From contig NC_134539.1 of assembly GCF_050624435.1 (NCBI RefSeq), positions 46,160,001-46,224,000 of the forward strand: a stretch of 64,000 nucleotides of DNA, in the 5' to 3' direction. Source of the stretch: Tenrec ecaudatus (Eukaryota > Chordata > Mammalia > Afrosoricida > Tenrecidae). The position numbers and the translations under genes are program-made. Each line of letters starts with the position of its first letter. Positions within the stretch are counted from its first letter, which is position 1. Below the pieces are notes generated by a model. It did not search any database. It saw only the letters and a list, made by a program, of their open reading frames with translations, and was not told the DNA's origin. Positions 44,906 through 55,112 of the stretch are shown here, one piece after another.

Positions 44906-45087
44906 GGCGATGCTGTCAGGTAACAAGACCTCTGAGACATGTTGGAAAGCAAGGTTGTTTCTTTGAGGCTGGTGCGCCTTCCCCAAACCAGGTAACGTTC
45001 CAGGCCCCCTACACATGCGAGGTTGGACATGGACTAAGGAGAAGAAGAACCGATGCATCTGAGCTGGAGAAGAATACTGAAATCACT

Positions 45088-45345
45088 GTGCAGAGCCAGC
45101 GGAACAAACTCATCTTCCTTGGGAGATGGACGGCCAGAATGCTCCTTAGAGGCAAGGATGGGGAGACTGCGTCTCATTCACTGGTCAGGAGAGACCATCC
45201 CTGGAGAAGGATGAGATGTACTGACATAGTGGCTGCAACAATGAGCTGGAACAACGGAAAATGGGAGGGCGGCACAGGACTGGGCGGGTCCTGCTCTGCG
45301 GTCTGCAGAGTCGCTATGAGTAGAAGCAGCTCCACAGCAGCACCC
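45088..45345 (+). mobile_element. RTE (BovB-like) 3' end
   Basis: Sense: 'gacggccagaatgctccttagaggcaaggatgg', 'ggagagaccatccctggagaagg', 'gacatagtggctgcaacaatgagctgg', 'ggcacaggactgggcggg', 'cagagtcgctatgag', 'cagctccacagcagc'. It corresponds to the 3' terminus of the minus-strand copies at 30,625 and 34,535. Confidence 0.82.
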
Positions 45346-45631
45346 GTGAACACAGGGAGGTGCTACCTTTCAAGGCCAGTCCTAATCCAATGTGCACAGC
45401 ATCCTATACAAAAGGGGATGATATGCAAGATAGCAGGGTTATTTGGCAGCTATAAGGCAAGGAGCACCTGGGATATTAAGAAGCCAGGAGAGATATGACA
45501 GGGTCTACTTCCAGAGCCTTCAGGGACAGTGTGGCCCTGCAGCCCCCTGAAATCATACTCCTAGGCTCTACAGTGGAGAGGCAATGCATTTCTATTCTTA
45601 CAAACCACCCGATTGGTAGTATGTTGTTCCT

Positions 45632-45843
45632 GACGAAAACCAAACTCACTGCCATTGAGTCGATGCCAACTCTTAGAGACCTTATAGAACAGAGCGGAAC
45701 TACCCTTGTCCATTTGAGAGACTGTCGGTCTTTACGAGATTAGAAATCGCCATCTTTCTCCTGAGAAGGAGCTGGTGGTTTAGAACTGCCGACCTTCCAG
45801 CGCATGGACAGATACGTAACTGCTACTCCATGAGGGCTCCTTT
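45632..45843 (-). mobile_element. AfroSINE, near full length
   Basis: Antisense: 'gaaaaccaaactcactgccattgagtcgatgcc', 'gagactgtcggtctttacgagattagaaatcgcc', 'ctgagaaggagctggtggtttagaactgccgacc', 'gtaactgctactccatgagggctcc'. Confidence 0.9.
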
Positions 45844-46084
45844 ACCTTGTTACAGACGCCCTAAAAAGTTAGCAGAGTGGGATTATGTGTTTAGTGGGAT
45901 TATGAGTCTGAGGAATCTGTGGAGGTAGGAAGAGTGTGAGGAGAGGAAGGGGGTGTAAAAATCATGCAAGTGAGGCTCAACCCATTAGGTGAAGGTCACT
46001 TCTCATGGGAAAACTTGAATGAAGCCACTTGATGAAATGGGCAAGAGAGAAATAATAGTCAACAACCACTGGGCATGCCAAGTT

Positions 46085-46215
46085 CTTTCTACTTAAATAT
46101 ATGAGGTCCAGAGACGGTAAGCAACTTGCCCAAGATGATTCACCTGTGAGGCAGTGAAGGTGGGAATCTTGCAGACAAGCTGCAGACTCCAGGACCCAAA
46201 GCCCAGGGTGAGCTA
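46085..46215 (-). mobile_element. MIR SINE
   Basis: 'tgaggtccagagacggtaagcaacttgcccaagatgattcacctgtgagg' and 'gcagactccaggacccaaagccc' match antisense MIR well. Confidence 0.65.
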
Positions 46216-46591
46216 ATGGACATGAAAGTGCTTCACGCACTGTAAACTGTAACGTGCTGCCCTGTGCGCGCACCGACGCCCACTGGTTTCGCTACAAGGA
46301 TTTCCAAAGCAAGAGGTCATCCTGCTTCACGGGCATGTGCTAGTACAGCCCTGGGCAGTTTCTCTCGGGCTCAGAGCAAGCAGTCAGCAAGAAGAGGCAG
46401 AAAGCACTCTGGATTGCGGCAAAGGAAATGTGGACTTCCATGAGTCACACGGAGGGACAGAAAAACTGATGGAACCAAATGAGGTAGCCCTTCTGAAAGT
46501 TTAGCTTGTGCTGGCACCTGCTGGTGCCCGCGGTAGATGTGCCAGCCTTACTTGTGAGTTATCCCTCAGAGGGGTAAGAATGTGTGAAGCG
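46216..46591. other. Intergenic, no recognised feature
   Basis: Nothing recognised before the GT microsatellite. Confidence 0.5.
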
Positions 46592-46668
46592 CGTGTGTGT
46601 GTGTGAGTGTGTGTGTGTGTGTGTGTGTGAGTGAGTGTGTGTGTGTGTGAGTGTGTGTGTGTGTGTGA

Positions 46669-46700
<32 letters not shown>

Positions 46701-46701
46701 A
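46592..46701. repeat. (GT)n/(GTGA)/(GA)n microsatellite
   Basis: About 110 bases of GT repeats punctuated at intervals by GA(GT), ending in a (GA)n run. Confidence 0.96.
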
Positions 46702-46854
46702 AGTTAGTTAGTTCAGTGGGATAGGGGACCCTGGAGTGTCCACATGACGCTGACTTCTTTCTCTTCCCTGAGAGACTGCTGTGTGAACTCACACAGAATA
46801 ACCACTGAGCACCACCAATGAGCACCCACAATGCTGTGCCGCCACCGTTCTCCA

Positions 46855-46930
46855 CACTGTCCCTCTCCTAAACTGGAGGAAGAGACCTGGTTTGCCCAGG
46901 ATCACAAAACCGTGACATGGCGGCCCTGAC
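46855..46930 (-). mobile_element. MIR SINE fragment
   Basis: 'aaactggaggaagagacctggtttgcccaggatcacaaaac' resembles the antisense MIR core. Short and diverged. Confidence 0.4.
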
Positions 46931-47091
46931 GAAGGCCACAGGTCAAACTGATCAGGGCTCCTTTTCACACTGGGTTACTTGCAAACGAGCTAGCTGTCTG
47001 CTGGGGGATTCCCAGGTGAGTTCTCCATCGGGAGGTGTGCAGGACTGACTGATGCAAACAAGGGGAAACCCCTCTCACCGTGTTTGGAAAC

Positions 47092-47280
47092 CCCCAAACA
47101 AAACGCACTGCCATCAAGTCAAGGCGGTGAGCCTAGAGGATGGAGTGCAATGGGTCCCATGGGTTTCCGAAGCTGCACGTCTTTTACTGGAGCAGAAAGT
47201 TCTGCTTTCTCCCAGGGAGCAGCTAGGGGTTTCAAACTGCTGACCTGATGGTTAGCAGGCCAATGTTTAACCCACCGGTA
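47092..47280 (-). mobile_element. AfroSINE
   Basis: Antisense: 'cccaaacaaaacgcactgccatcaagtcaaggc', 'atgggtttccgaagctgcacgtc', 'ctcccagggagcagctaggggtttcaaactgctgacc', 'aatgtttaacccacc'. Confidence 0.88.
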
Positions 47281-47299
47281 AAGATACTGGAAAGTGTGG

Positions 47300-47490
47300 T
47301 GGTCTGAAGCATATGTAACAATTAACCAGCTGTGAAATTTGAGGACGTCCTGCACCTCAAAATGGGGAGCGGGGAGCAGGGCAGAGTAGAGACCCAAAGC
47401 TGGACATCACCTCACAGTAGGATCACAAGGAAGGTTCGAGCCAGCCAGGTGTAGTAGAGCACTAACGAAACATGTAACATTCCTCTACTT
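47300..47490 (+). mobile_element. LINE-1-type 3' UTR, 5' segment (split by SPIN)
   Basis: 'gcagagtagagacccaaagctggacatcacctcacagtagg', 'gaaacatgtaacattcctctactt'. The host continues at 47,688 after the DNA transposon. Confidence 0.8.
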
Positions 47491-47687
47491 CAGTGGTTCT
47501 CAACCCTCCTACTGCCACGACCCTTTACTACAGTGCCTCATGTTGTGGTGACGCCCCCTCCCCCAACCATAAAATTATTTTCGTTGCTACATCATCACTG
47601 TAGTTTTGCTACTACTATAAATCAGGTGACCCTGTGAAAGGGTCATTCAACCTCCAAAGGTGGAGACCCACAGGTTAAGCACCGCTG
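47491..47687 (-). mobile_element. SPIN-type hAT element (MITE) inside a LINE-1 3' UTR
   Basis: A 197-bp element starting CAGTGGTTCTCAACC and ending GGTTAAGCACCGCTG, an imperfect inverted repeat. The interior ('ccctcccccaaccataaaatta', 'cgttgctac', 'tgaaagggtcattcaac') is the reverse complement of the copy at 58,258. The 8-bp flanks (ctctactt and ttctaggt) both derive from the LINE sequence 'ctctagtt', as a mutated hAT target duplication. No transposase coding capacity. Confidence 0.88.
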
Positions 47688-48190
47688 TTCTAGGTCTTCA
47701 ATGCTTCCTCCCCTCGACTACCATGATCCCAGTTCTCCCTTACAAATCCAGCTAGGGCAAGAGCATGGACACTGGTACAGATAAGAGCTCTCGACACACA
47801 ATCCAGGACAGATAAACCCTTCAAAAGCAATCGTGGAAGGGGTGGTACCATGAAGGTAGAGGGAAGTGGGAAGAGAAAGGGGGAATCAATCACAATGATC
47901 GATATGTAACCTCTCCCCACAGGGTGATGAACAATAAAAACATAGCTGAAGGAAGACAGCAGATGGTATAAGATATGAAAATAATAATAGTAATTTATAA
48001 TTTAGCAAGGGTTCACGAGTGAGGGACAGAGGAGGGGAGAGAGGGAAAGATGAGGAACTGATACCAAGGGCTCAAGTAGAAAGAAAATGCTTTGAAAAAG
48101 ATGATGGCAACAAATATGCTTGACACAATGGATGTATGGATTGTTATAAGAGCTGTAAGAACCTCCAATAAAATTATTTTAAAAACATAC
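47688..48190 (+). mobile_element. LINE-1-type 3' UTR, 3' segment
   Basis: 'taggtcttcaatgcttcctcc', 'gacactggtacagataagagctc', 'ggaatcaatcacaatgatc', 'gaggaactgataccaagggctc', 'gagctgtaagaacctccaataaaattatttt'. It completes the element beginning about 47,300. Confidence 0.88.
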
Positions 48191-48387
48191 ATTTGAATTT
48201 CATGCTTTAAATAACAATAAAAAGTCAAAAGGTACTGAATTGGTTTCTAAATGTACCCATATGGACATGTCCATGTCACTTGTCCCTAAATGTTCACTCC
48301 TGGAAAAAATCTTATCATTCTGAGAGGGCCCAATCAAAACTCTGAAATACTGCTTGTCTAGAGTTCAGACACTGGGTTGAACCATAC

Positions 48388-48480
48388 GGAGCCCTGGTGG
48401 CAATGTGAGGTAAGTCGGGGACCCTATAGAGAGTCACTATGAGTCGGAAAGGACGCAGTGACAGTGAGTTTGGTCTGGTG
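48388..48480 (+). mobile_element. AfroSINE with internal deletion
   Basis: Head 'cggagccctggtggcaatgtg' is joined directly to the tail 'ggaccctatagagagtcactatgagtcggaaagg..gtgacagtgagtttggtctgg'. About half the element is missing. Confidence 0.85.
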
Positions 48481-48482
48481 TC

Positions 48483-48645
48483 TGACGCCCTGGTAGTGCT
48501 GTGGAATAAGGGTTGGGCTAAGAACCAGAAGGCTGGCACTTCAAAACCCACCAGTCACTCCACGGGGAAACACTGAGGCTTTACATCACGGAAACCCAAC
48601 AGAGTTGCTACGAGTTGGAATCCACTTGGCAGTGGATTTATGTTG
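48483..48645 (+). mobile_element. AfroSINE
   Basis: 'tgacgccctggtagtgctgtgg', 'gggttgggctaagaaccagaaggctggc', 'caccagtcactccacgggg', 'gagttgctacgagttggaatccacttggcagtgg'. Head-to-tail behind the deleted copy. Confidence 0.82.
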
Positions 48646-49862
48646 GAGGCTGAGCCATGGGAAATTGCCAAGATGTAACTAAATAGTTGCCTACAAATAA
48701 AAGTGAAGACAACCAATGGACCGAGTGCCATCTAATTTATGCAGGCTATCGATAAAATCGCTTATCATAACAAAACAGTTGGCCATGTCAACTCTGGGCT
48801 AAGCTACGGTAGTCAGCAGGATAGGGGCTGTGACATTGTGCGGGCTGCAGGCTGAAGCAAGATGTGCACGAACTGTTGAAGGGAACACTGCCCTGCGGCG
48901 TTCACTTGCGCCCAAAGCATGATACAAGATCTTGGGGGAAAGAGCAACCACTTGGGCAAATGTAAAGGCCAAGGTGGGGGACCCTCAGGAACTGTCTGTG
49001 GAAGACATTCTAGGTCAGCACACAGGTCTGTCTGCTCCTGTACAGACACACTGTCTCAAAACCCCTAGGAGCAGATGGTGCCTCTCTGTCCTGTCAGGTC
49101 CCCCGGAGTCAGAATTCAGGGTAGTGGGTTTTCATGGAGGGAACCCCAAAGCAGGGCGACCGTGGCCCTCCCCTGTCACATGTGCAGAGCTTTCAAAACA
49201 GCACCCTCGGTGCTACTCTGCTCAAACGGCAGCCTCAGTCTGCCCCTGGACAGGCTAGTTTGAGGGCCTGTGTGGTGAGGGGGGTAAAAGCCCAAGAATC
49301 CCCCCTCTACAACTTTCTAGCAGATCAGCCCTTTGGACACCCTGCCTAGTGGGTTTCAAAACCCCCATTGCGATTGTCTTGGATTTTCATTTTGTTTTGT
49401 TGCCAAAAATTAATCACGGACTCGAAGGGGATGCAGGATGCTTTTGAATAGCCATGTTTGGGTACGATGCACAGCCTCCACCTCCTGCCCTCCCAGCGAG
49501 AATTACTGTGGGCCCACTCGCTGGTTTAGAGACTATTTATAAGCCTTGCCCATCGGTCCACATAGCAGATCCAAACCAAAGCCTTCTTATTTCCACTCTG
49601 TTTGTTTTGTGCAGAATGGTAACATTGACATGGAAATGGGACGTTTTCTCTATCCTGTAATTTGGACTGTTTTGTTTTCCTTTTTGGACTTCTTTGATGC
49701 TGAGGAAGAAAGCAGTCCACAGGAATCTGGAGAAAGGCAGAGGGAGGGTACACAACCCAAGTTGGGAGCTGAGCAGGCAGCAATGTCTGCAGGGGCCAGA
49801 GGCTCCTCTGCCACCTCCCTTGGCCAGACCAATGTCACTCCTTCCGGTTTCTACTTTTCTGC
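48646..49862. other. Intergenic, no recognised feature
   Basis: Repeat-poor 1.2 kb. Open frames of up to 113 codons (49,546-49,887) have no family resemblance. Confidence 0.5.
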
Positions 49863-50038
49863 CTCCTACCCACTGCCCTTGAGTTGATTTTGACTCATAA
49901 TTACTCTACATAGGATTTCAAGGTTATAAATCTTTACGGGCGCCTCATCTTTGTTCTGGGGAGCAGCTAATGGGTTAGAACGCGTGACATTGTGGTTAGT
50001 AGCCAAATGCTTATCCCATAGCACCACAGGGCTCCTTT
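49863..50038 (-). mobile_element. AfroSINE
   Basis: Antisense: 'ctacccactgcccttgagttgattttgactcataattactctac', 'ttctggggagcagctaatggg', 'ggttagtagccaaatgcttatcc..gcaccacagggctcc'. Confidence 0.85.
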
Positions 50039-50051
50039 TGGCCTCCGGTGA

Positions 50052-50240
50052 ACCAAAAAACCAAAATCGCTCCATGGAGTCAATGCTGATTCATGGTGAC
50101 CCCCTTGTGGGTTTCTGAGAGGGCAACTGTTTATGGGAGGAAGGAAGCCAGTCTTTCTTTCAAGGAGCTTCTGGTGGTTTGAACTGCCGACAGTGCAGAT
50201 CGCAGCCCAACTTGTAACCACGACACCACCAGGGTGCCTT
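50052..50240 (-). mobile_element. AfroSINE
   Basis: Antisense: 'accaaaatcgctccatggagtcaatgctgattcatggtgaccc', 'ttctggtggtttgaactgccgac', 'cgcagcccaacttgtaaccacgacaccaccagggtgcc'. Confidence 0.87.
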
Positions 50241-50924
50241 GATGCGCTCTAGGCACATCTCAAGGCCTCCCGTCCCATCTGCAAAGTGAAGCCATTTGGC
50301 CAGATGGTCTCTGAATTCCATTACTTCATGAACCCATGAGATGATCTCTGAATTCCATTACTTTCATGAACCCACAGCTGTCACTCCATCAGCTGTGGAG
50401 TGACCAGAAAACATCCACTTACTGGCCACATGACTCTGGGCAAGTTCTTTATGCCGCAGATAGACCATCCCTTCCAATGAAGGGGGAAACCTTTGCTTCT
50501 TGGTACTCGAAGCGTGACGATAACCAACATGTCTTCCCCAGAGCTGCTTGAGTTTCAAAGATGATGGCATCCGTTCAGAAGACTTCCCAAGGCTCTGGAT
50601 CCATTCGTCTAGCCCTTCCACATCACCTCCATGAGCACCACCCCTAGCTGCAATTTAATTGCAAACCGAGAGCCTTCTAGGTCTGCTTTCTGCCTCTCCT
50701 TTCCCTTTTTGGTGGAGGGTCCTAGAGGGAAGGTCATCATTCCTCCCCGAGGTAATACTCCAAGGAAGCAGGTGCGGCAAGCGTGCATGGTCAGGACAAC
50801 AGAAACATGTCACCTTGGCCTTGTTGATAGTAATGAATAACAGACAACAGGTCTCCATAAACTCCAAAATCCATGGGAAGGCCAGGCAATGGAACACTGT
50901 GCAGCTGTTTACAAAAGTGGGGCA
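50241..50924. other. Intergenic; 37-bp tandem duplication at 50,303
   Basis: Unique-looking apart from the short tandem duplication listed below. Confidence 0.5.
50303..50376. repeat. Two-unit tandem duplication, 37 bp each
   Basis: Units 50,303-50,339 and 50,340-50,376 share 'tctctgaattccattac..ttcatgaaccca' with a G/A change, one indel and a diverged end. Confidence 0.9.
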
Positions 50925-51465
50925 GATCAGCCAGCACGCAGCACATCACCGATGAAACACACAACATTCCTCCGATTCTTTAATGCTTCCTGCCCCCCAC
51001 TATCATGACCCCAGTTCCACCTTACAAATATGGCCAGACCAGAGCATATACACTGGTATAGATAAGGGCTCCCGACACACAGAATCCAGGACAGATAAAC
51101 CCCTCAGGACTAATAATGAGAGTAGTGATACCATGAGGGTAGGGAAAAGGGGAAGAAAGGGGGGAACCGATTACAGGGATCAATGTACAACACCACCCAA
51201 GGGGACATACAACAGAAATGTGGGTGAAGGGAGACAGCAGACAGTATAAAATATGAGAATAAAAATAATCTATAAATTGTCAAGGGTTTATGAGGGTGGA
51301 AGGGTAAAGGAGGGAGGGGAAAATAGAGGAGCTGATACCCAGGGCTCAAGTAGAAAGATGCTTTGAAAATGATGATGACAACATATGTACAAGTGTGTTT
51401 GATACAATTGAATTATTGTTATAAGATCTGTAAGAGCCCCCAATAAAATGATTAATAAAAAATGT
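50925..51465 (+). mobile_element. LINE-1-type 3' UTR
   Basis: 'gatgaaacacacaacattcctccgattctttaatgcttcc', 'cctcaggactaataatgagag', 'ggaaccgattacaggg', 'gaggagctgatacccagggctc', 'gagcccccaataaaatgattaa'. Sense, 5'-truncated. Confidence 0.9.
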
Positions 51466-52344
51466 ATGACAAAACAGAATCACCTCTGCATATCCTAACC
51501 ATGTGTGTATGTGTGAGGGACAGGGCTGCCAAAGGTTTGTAGAAAATTTTCATGAAAATGTAATTATATTTTCAATTCTATTAAAGATTCTTTAGAACAA
51601 ATTTAATAATATGTTCCATGTTAATGGACTTATATAACTATTACTGAAAATGTCCATCTAGATGATAAACAAACATCTCTTACAGAGGAAATGAAAGTGG
51701 GATAAAATTCTTTGTAAATTAAACACTCAGATTGAGTCTTTTTAAAAAAGAAATCAATGTCTACGATGCCTGTAAACTGCATGCCTAAAACCAAGATTTG
51801 GAAAGATTGGAAATCCTAAGATAATTACTGCTGAACAATTACATGATGAAATAACCAAATAACAAATATATACAGAAGGTCACAAGTTTCTAAAATTCTA
51901 CTTAGCAGCATAAAAAGACTAGAGATGGGGTTTTAATATACAAAGATACAATATTATAAAGATGTCAATTTTCCCTAAATCTATAAATTATTACAATTGT
52001 TAAAAACATGCCAAAATGATTCACGGTGATTCAGATTAAATATTTTAAATTTAATATAAAAATTTAAGACAGGTGAAAATAAATTTTGAGACATATACAA
52101 AATAATAATTGTGGAGGGAAAGTAGCTGGGAAGGTGTTAAGATAGTTTTATATAAAATTACAGTAAGTTAAATACTGTGGTACTGACAGGATTTAAAGTT
52201 GTATTACAATTGTATAAATTGTCAGTATTAAAACTGACAGTCTAAAAAATTATAGAGAAATTGTGGAAAATAGAAGCTCAGATTTTGTCTTAGAAATACA
52301 TGTATAAAATTTTAGCATCTTTTAAAATGTGGCATGCAAAATCA
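51466..52344 (+). mobile_element. Probable ancient L1 ORF2 fragment
   Basis: Very AT-rich. 'ataaagatgtcaattttccctaaatctataaatt' and 'aaaattacagtaagttaaatactgtggtactgac' parallel the L1 ORF2 C-terminal region ('gatgtcagttctccccaaattgatctat', 'gctacagtaatcaagacagtgtggtattggc'). The open frame is destroyed. The part before 51,830 is unassigned. Confidence 0.45.
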
Positions 52345-53540
52345 GTGAGTGCGTTGGTCTGGGTAGACTAGAGAAACAAATCCAGGGAGACTCAGTTGTG
52401 TATAAGGAAGAGCTGTAGAACTGGGAGGCAAGGGACATTAATAGAGGTCTAAATATGGGCATGTATATATGTAAATACATTTATGTATAATGATAGGGGA
52501 GTAGATCTATGTACGCATACTTATTTATGAAATATTACAGCAGCAGATGGACAGTGGACCTCCACTCAAGTACTCCCTCAGTGCAAGAAGAGTTTGTTCT
52601 ACTAACACGCACTCTATAATGCTTACCTTTCCTGACATGATCGCTGAAGAAAAAATGGGTGCATAAGCACATGTGGTGAAGAAAGCTGATGGTGCCTGGC
52701 TATCAAAAGATATAGTACCTGAGGTCTTAAAAGCTTGAAGATAAACAAGCGGCCATCTAGCTCAGAAGCAACAAAGCCCACATGGAAGAAGCACACCAGT
52801 CGGTGTGATCATGAGGTATCAATGGGATCGGGAATCAAAGACACAAAACAAAACAAAAATTGTAATCATATCAATAGGAATGAGGGGGAGGGCAGAGTGG
52901 AGACCCAAAGTCCATCAGTAGTCAATTGGACACCCCCTGGCCAGAACCCCACGAGAAAGAGATCAGCCACTCAGGGTACAGTATATCACCGACAAAACAC
53001 ACAACATTCCTCTAGTTATTTAATGCTTCCTCTCTCCACCCCACTATCATGACCCCCCCCCCAATTCTATCTTACAAATCTGGCTAGACCAGAACATGTA
53101 TACTGGTACAGATGAGTTTGCAACACAGGGAATCCAGGACAGATAAAACCCTCAGGACCAATAAGGGGAGCAGCGATACTAAGAGGGGAAGGGATGGGAT
53201 TGGGAGTAAGGGGGAACTGATCACAATAATTGACTAATTGACGTATGGCCCCCTCTCCCATGGGGAAAACAGCAGAAAAGTAGGTGAAGGGAGACAGTGG
53301 TCAGTGTAAGACATGAAAAAAATAATAATTTATAAACTATCAAGTGGGGAGAGGGGGAAGAGGAGGGAGAGGGAGGGGGGAATGAGAAGCTGATACCAAG
53401 GACTCAAGTAGAAAGAAAATGTTTTGAGAATGATGATGGCAACAAATGTGCAAATGTGCTTGACACAATGGATGGATGGATGGATTGCGATAAGAGTTGT
53501 ATGAGTCCCCAATAAAATGATTAATAAATAAATAAACAAT
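52345..53540 (+). mobile_element. LINE-1-type 3' UTR, longest copy, with a 'tagagaaacaaatcc' 5' end
   Basis: Begins 'ggtctgggtagactagagaaacaaatcc', then 'ggacagtggacctccactcaagtactccctc', 'gatcgctgaagaaaaaatggg', 'acaagcggccatctagctc', 'ggaatccaggacagataaaacc', 'aggtgaagggagacagtgg' and ends CCCCAATAAAATGATTAAT. The first ~60 bases match the start of the repeat at 53,606 and 40,812 rather than the 3' UTR, so this is either a composite or shows shared ancestry. Confidence 0.8.
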
Positions 53541-53605
53541 GAGTACCAGAAGAAAATGCTCTGAAGTTGATTGCGATGATGATTGCCCAAATCTTCTTAA
53601 TACAA
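53541..53605 (+). mobile_element. Older LINE-1 3' UTR, 5' piece
   Basis: 'gaagttgattgcgatgatgattgcccaaatcttcttaatacaactga' aligns with 38,800-38,860 ('ttgactgtgataatgattgtacagttcttcttgatatgattga'). It resumes at 54,033. Confidence 0.6.
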
Positions 53606-54032
53606 CTGAGCTAACTAGAGAGACAAATCCAGGGACACTCAAATAGGTGTACGAAAGAGCTTTCTATTAAGGAGTAATTGTATATCAAGCAAACATCCCA
53701 ATCACAAGTCCACAAGTCCAATACTAGTCCATAATTCCCTCTTCACACTCATGCAGCCACATGCAATGATACAAAATGCAGACGATCACAGGCTGGTGGG
53801 TGTAAAGTTTTGTGGATCCAAGGCCAGTGGCTACCTCACAGGGTTTGCACAGGTCTCAGCATGGCTCAATAGCAGAGAGAGGGGTTTGGTTCCCAGGACC
53901 CTCCTTAGGAGAAGGCCACACCCACACGGAGGCACCATCAGGCGAGATAAGCTGATTGACAGGCTAGACTCCACCCTTACACTGTTACATCTTCAAGTTG
54001 ACACAAAATTATGTAACTACCATCATGATTGA
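53606..54032 (-). mobile_element. L1M-like 3' UTR repeat (antisense), inserted in an older LINE-1 tail
   Basis: 'ctagagagacaaatccaggg', 'caagcaaacatcccaatcacaag', 'gatcacaggctggtgggtg', 'gataagctgattgacaggctagactccaccc', ending 'tcaagttgacacaaaattatgtaactacc'. Both sides belong to one older LINE-1 tail, so it is a genuine insertion. Confidence 0.65.
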
Positions 54033-54075
54033 ACGGTAAAGTGTGTGGTCTGTGGAGTGTATGCCAATAAAACTA
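54033..54075 (+). mobile_element. Older LINE-1 3' UTR, 3' tip
   Basis: 'ttgaacggtaaagtgtgtgg..gccaataaaactattttc' matches the end of the older 3' UTR (38,865-38,900). Confidence 0.5.
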
Positions 54076-54180
54076 TTTTCAAAAGGATACATTGCTCCCA
54101 AAGAAGGGAAATGTTTAATGGCAACTGTCAGTCGGGGCCATGACCCAGCCTGTTTCACACCTCTCCTCCTTCCCTGGTTC

Positions 54181-54402
54181 TTTTTTTTTTTAATCATTTT
54201 ATTAGGGGCTCATATAACTCTTACCATAATCCACACATACATCAATTGTGTAAAGCACACTTATACATTCGTTGCCCTCATCATTCTCAAACACAGGGAA
54301 TCCAGGACAGATGAACCCCTCAGGAGCAGTGGTGAGAGTGGCGATACCTGGAGGGAAAGGGGGGATGGGTAGAAAGGGAGAGCCGATCACAAGGATCTAC
54401 AC
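54181..54402 (-). mobile_element. LINE-1-type 3' end with 5' inversion
   Basis: 54,181-54,290 is antisense (poly-T, 'aatcattttattaggggctc', 'gttgccctcatcattctca'). At 54,291 the orientation flips and a sense upstream segment follows ('acacagggaatccaggacag', 'gagagtggcgatacctgg', 'cgatcacaaggatctac'). This is the arrangement left by twin priming. Confidence 0.85.
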
Positions 54403-54926
54403 TCATTCTTAATCTAGCTGTGGGGCTTTGAGACTCACTGTGTCTTAACAATTTGGGAAGCCTCTTCAATGCGATCAGATGAGATGCATTTAGAAAGATG
54501 GCACCCCAAGAGTCAGCCATGGAAGGTTAGGCCAGGACTCTTCCCAGAGCACCCCCTTCGCTGTTATCTAGAGAGACAGCTTTGATGTACCCCCGCGCCC
54601 CGGCTTCTCTCTGTGGCGATAGTTGGGATAGTTGCAGGTCTTTGCTCCGGTCCTTTGACATGCACTAGCTTGGCTGTGACGGAGGTTGACTCATTCCTCC
54701 TCTTTGTAGAGGAAGCTCCATAATGTTGTTCATGAAAGCGGTGCGCTTCTGCCAGGTCATTGACACCTGCAGCTAAGACTGTTCCTCTTTACGGGATTCC
54801 TTAAGGATTAAAGAGCACACAATGCGGAGGCTTTAGTTGTGTCAAGCCACACGTAGCTAAACTGGACACTCCAGTTGCATGGACAGAACACGGGACCAGA
54901 TGATGAGATAGCTCACAGTGGTCTCC
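54403..54926. other. Intergenic, no recognised feature
   Basis: No repeat or exon recognised. Confidence 0.5.
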
Positions 54927-55112
54927 CTCACTGTCTGCCATCGAGTCAATTCTGACTCAAAGCAATGCAGTGCAATGGAGTAGAGCTGCCCCTTGTGGGT
55001 TTCCAAGACTGTAATTGGCACAGGAATAAAAACCCTCAGAAGCGGTTGGGGGGTTAGAAAGGATGACCTTGAGATTAACAGCCCAGTGTGTACCCACTGT
55101 GAAATCAGGGTT
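54927..55112 (-). mobile_element. AfroSINE
   Basis: Antisense: 'cactgtctgccatcgagtcaattctgactc', 'gagtagagctgccccttgtgggtttccaagactgtaattgg', 'gacctt gagattaacagcccagtgtgtacccactg' in sequence order. Confidence 0.85.
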
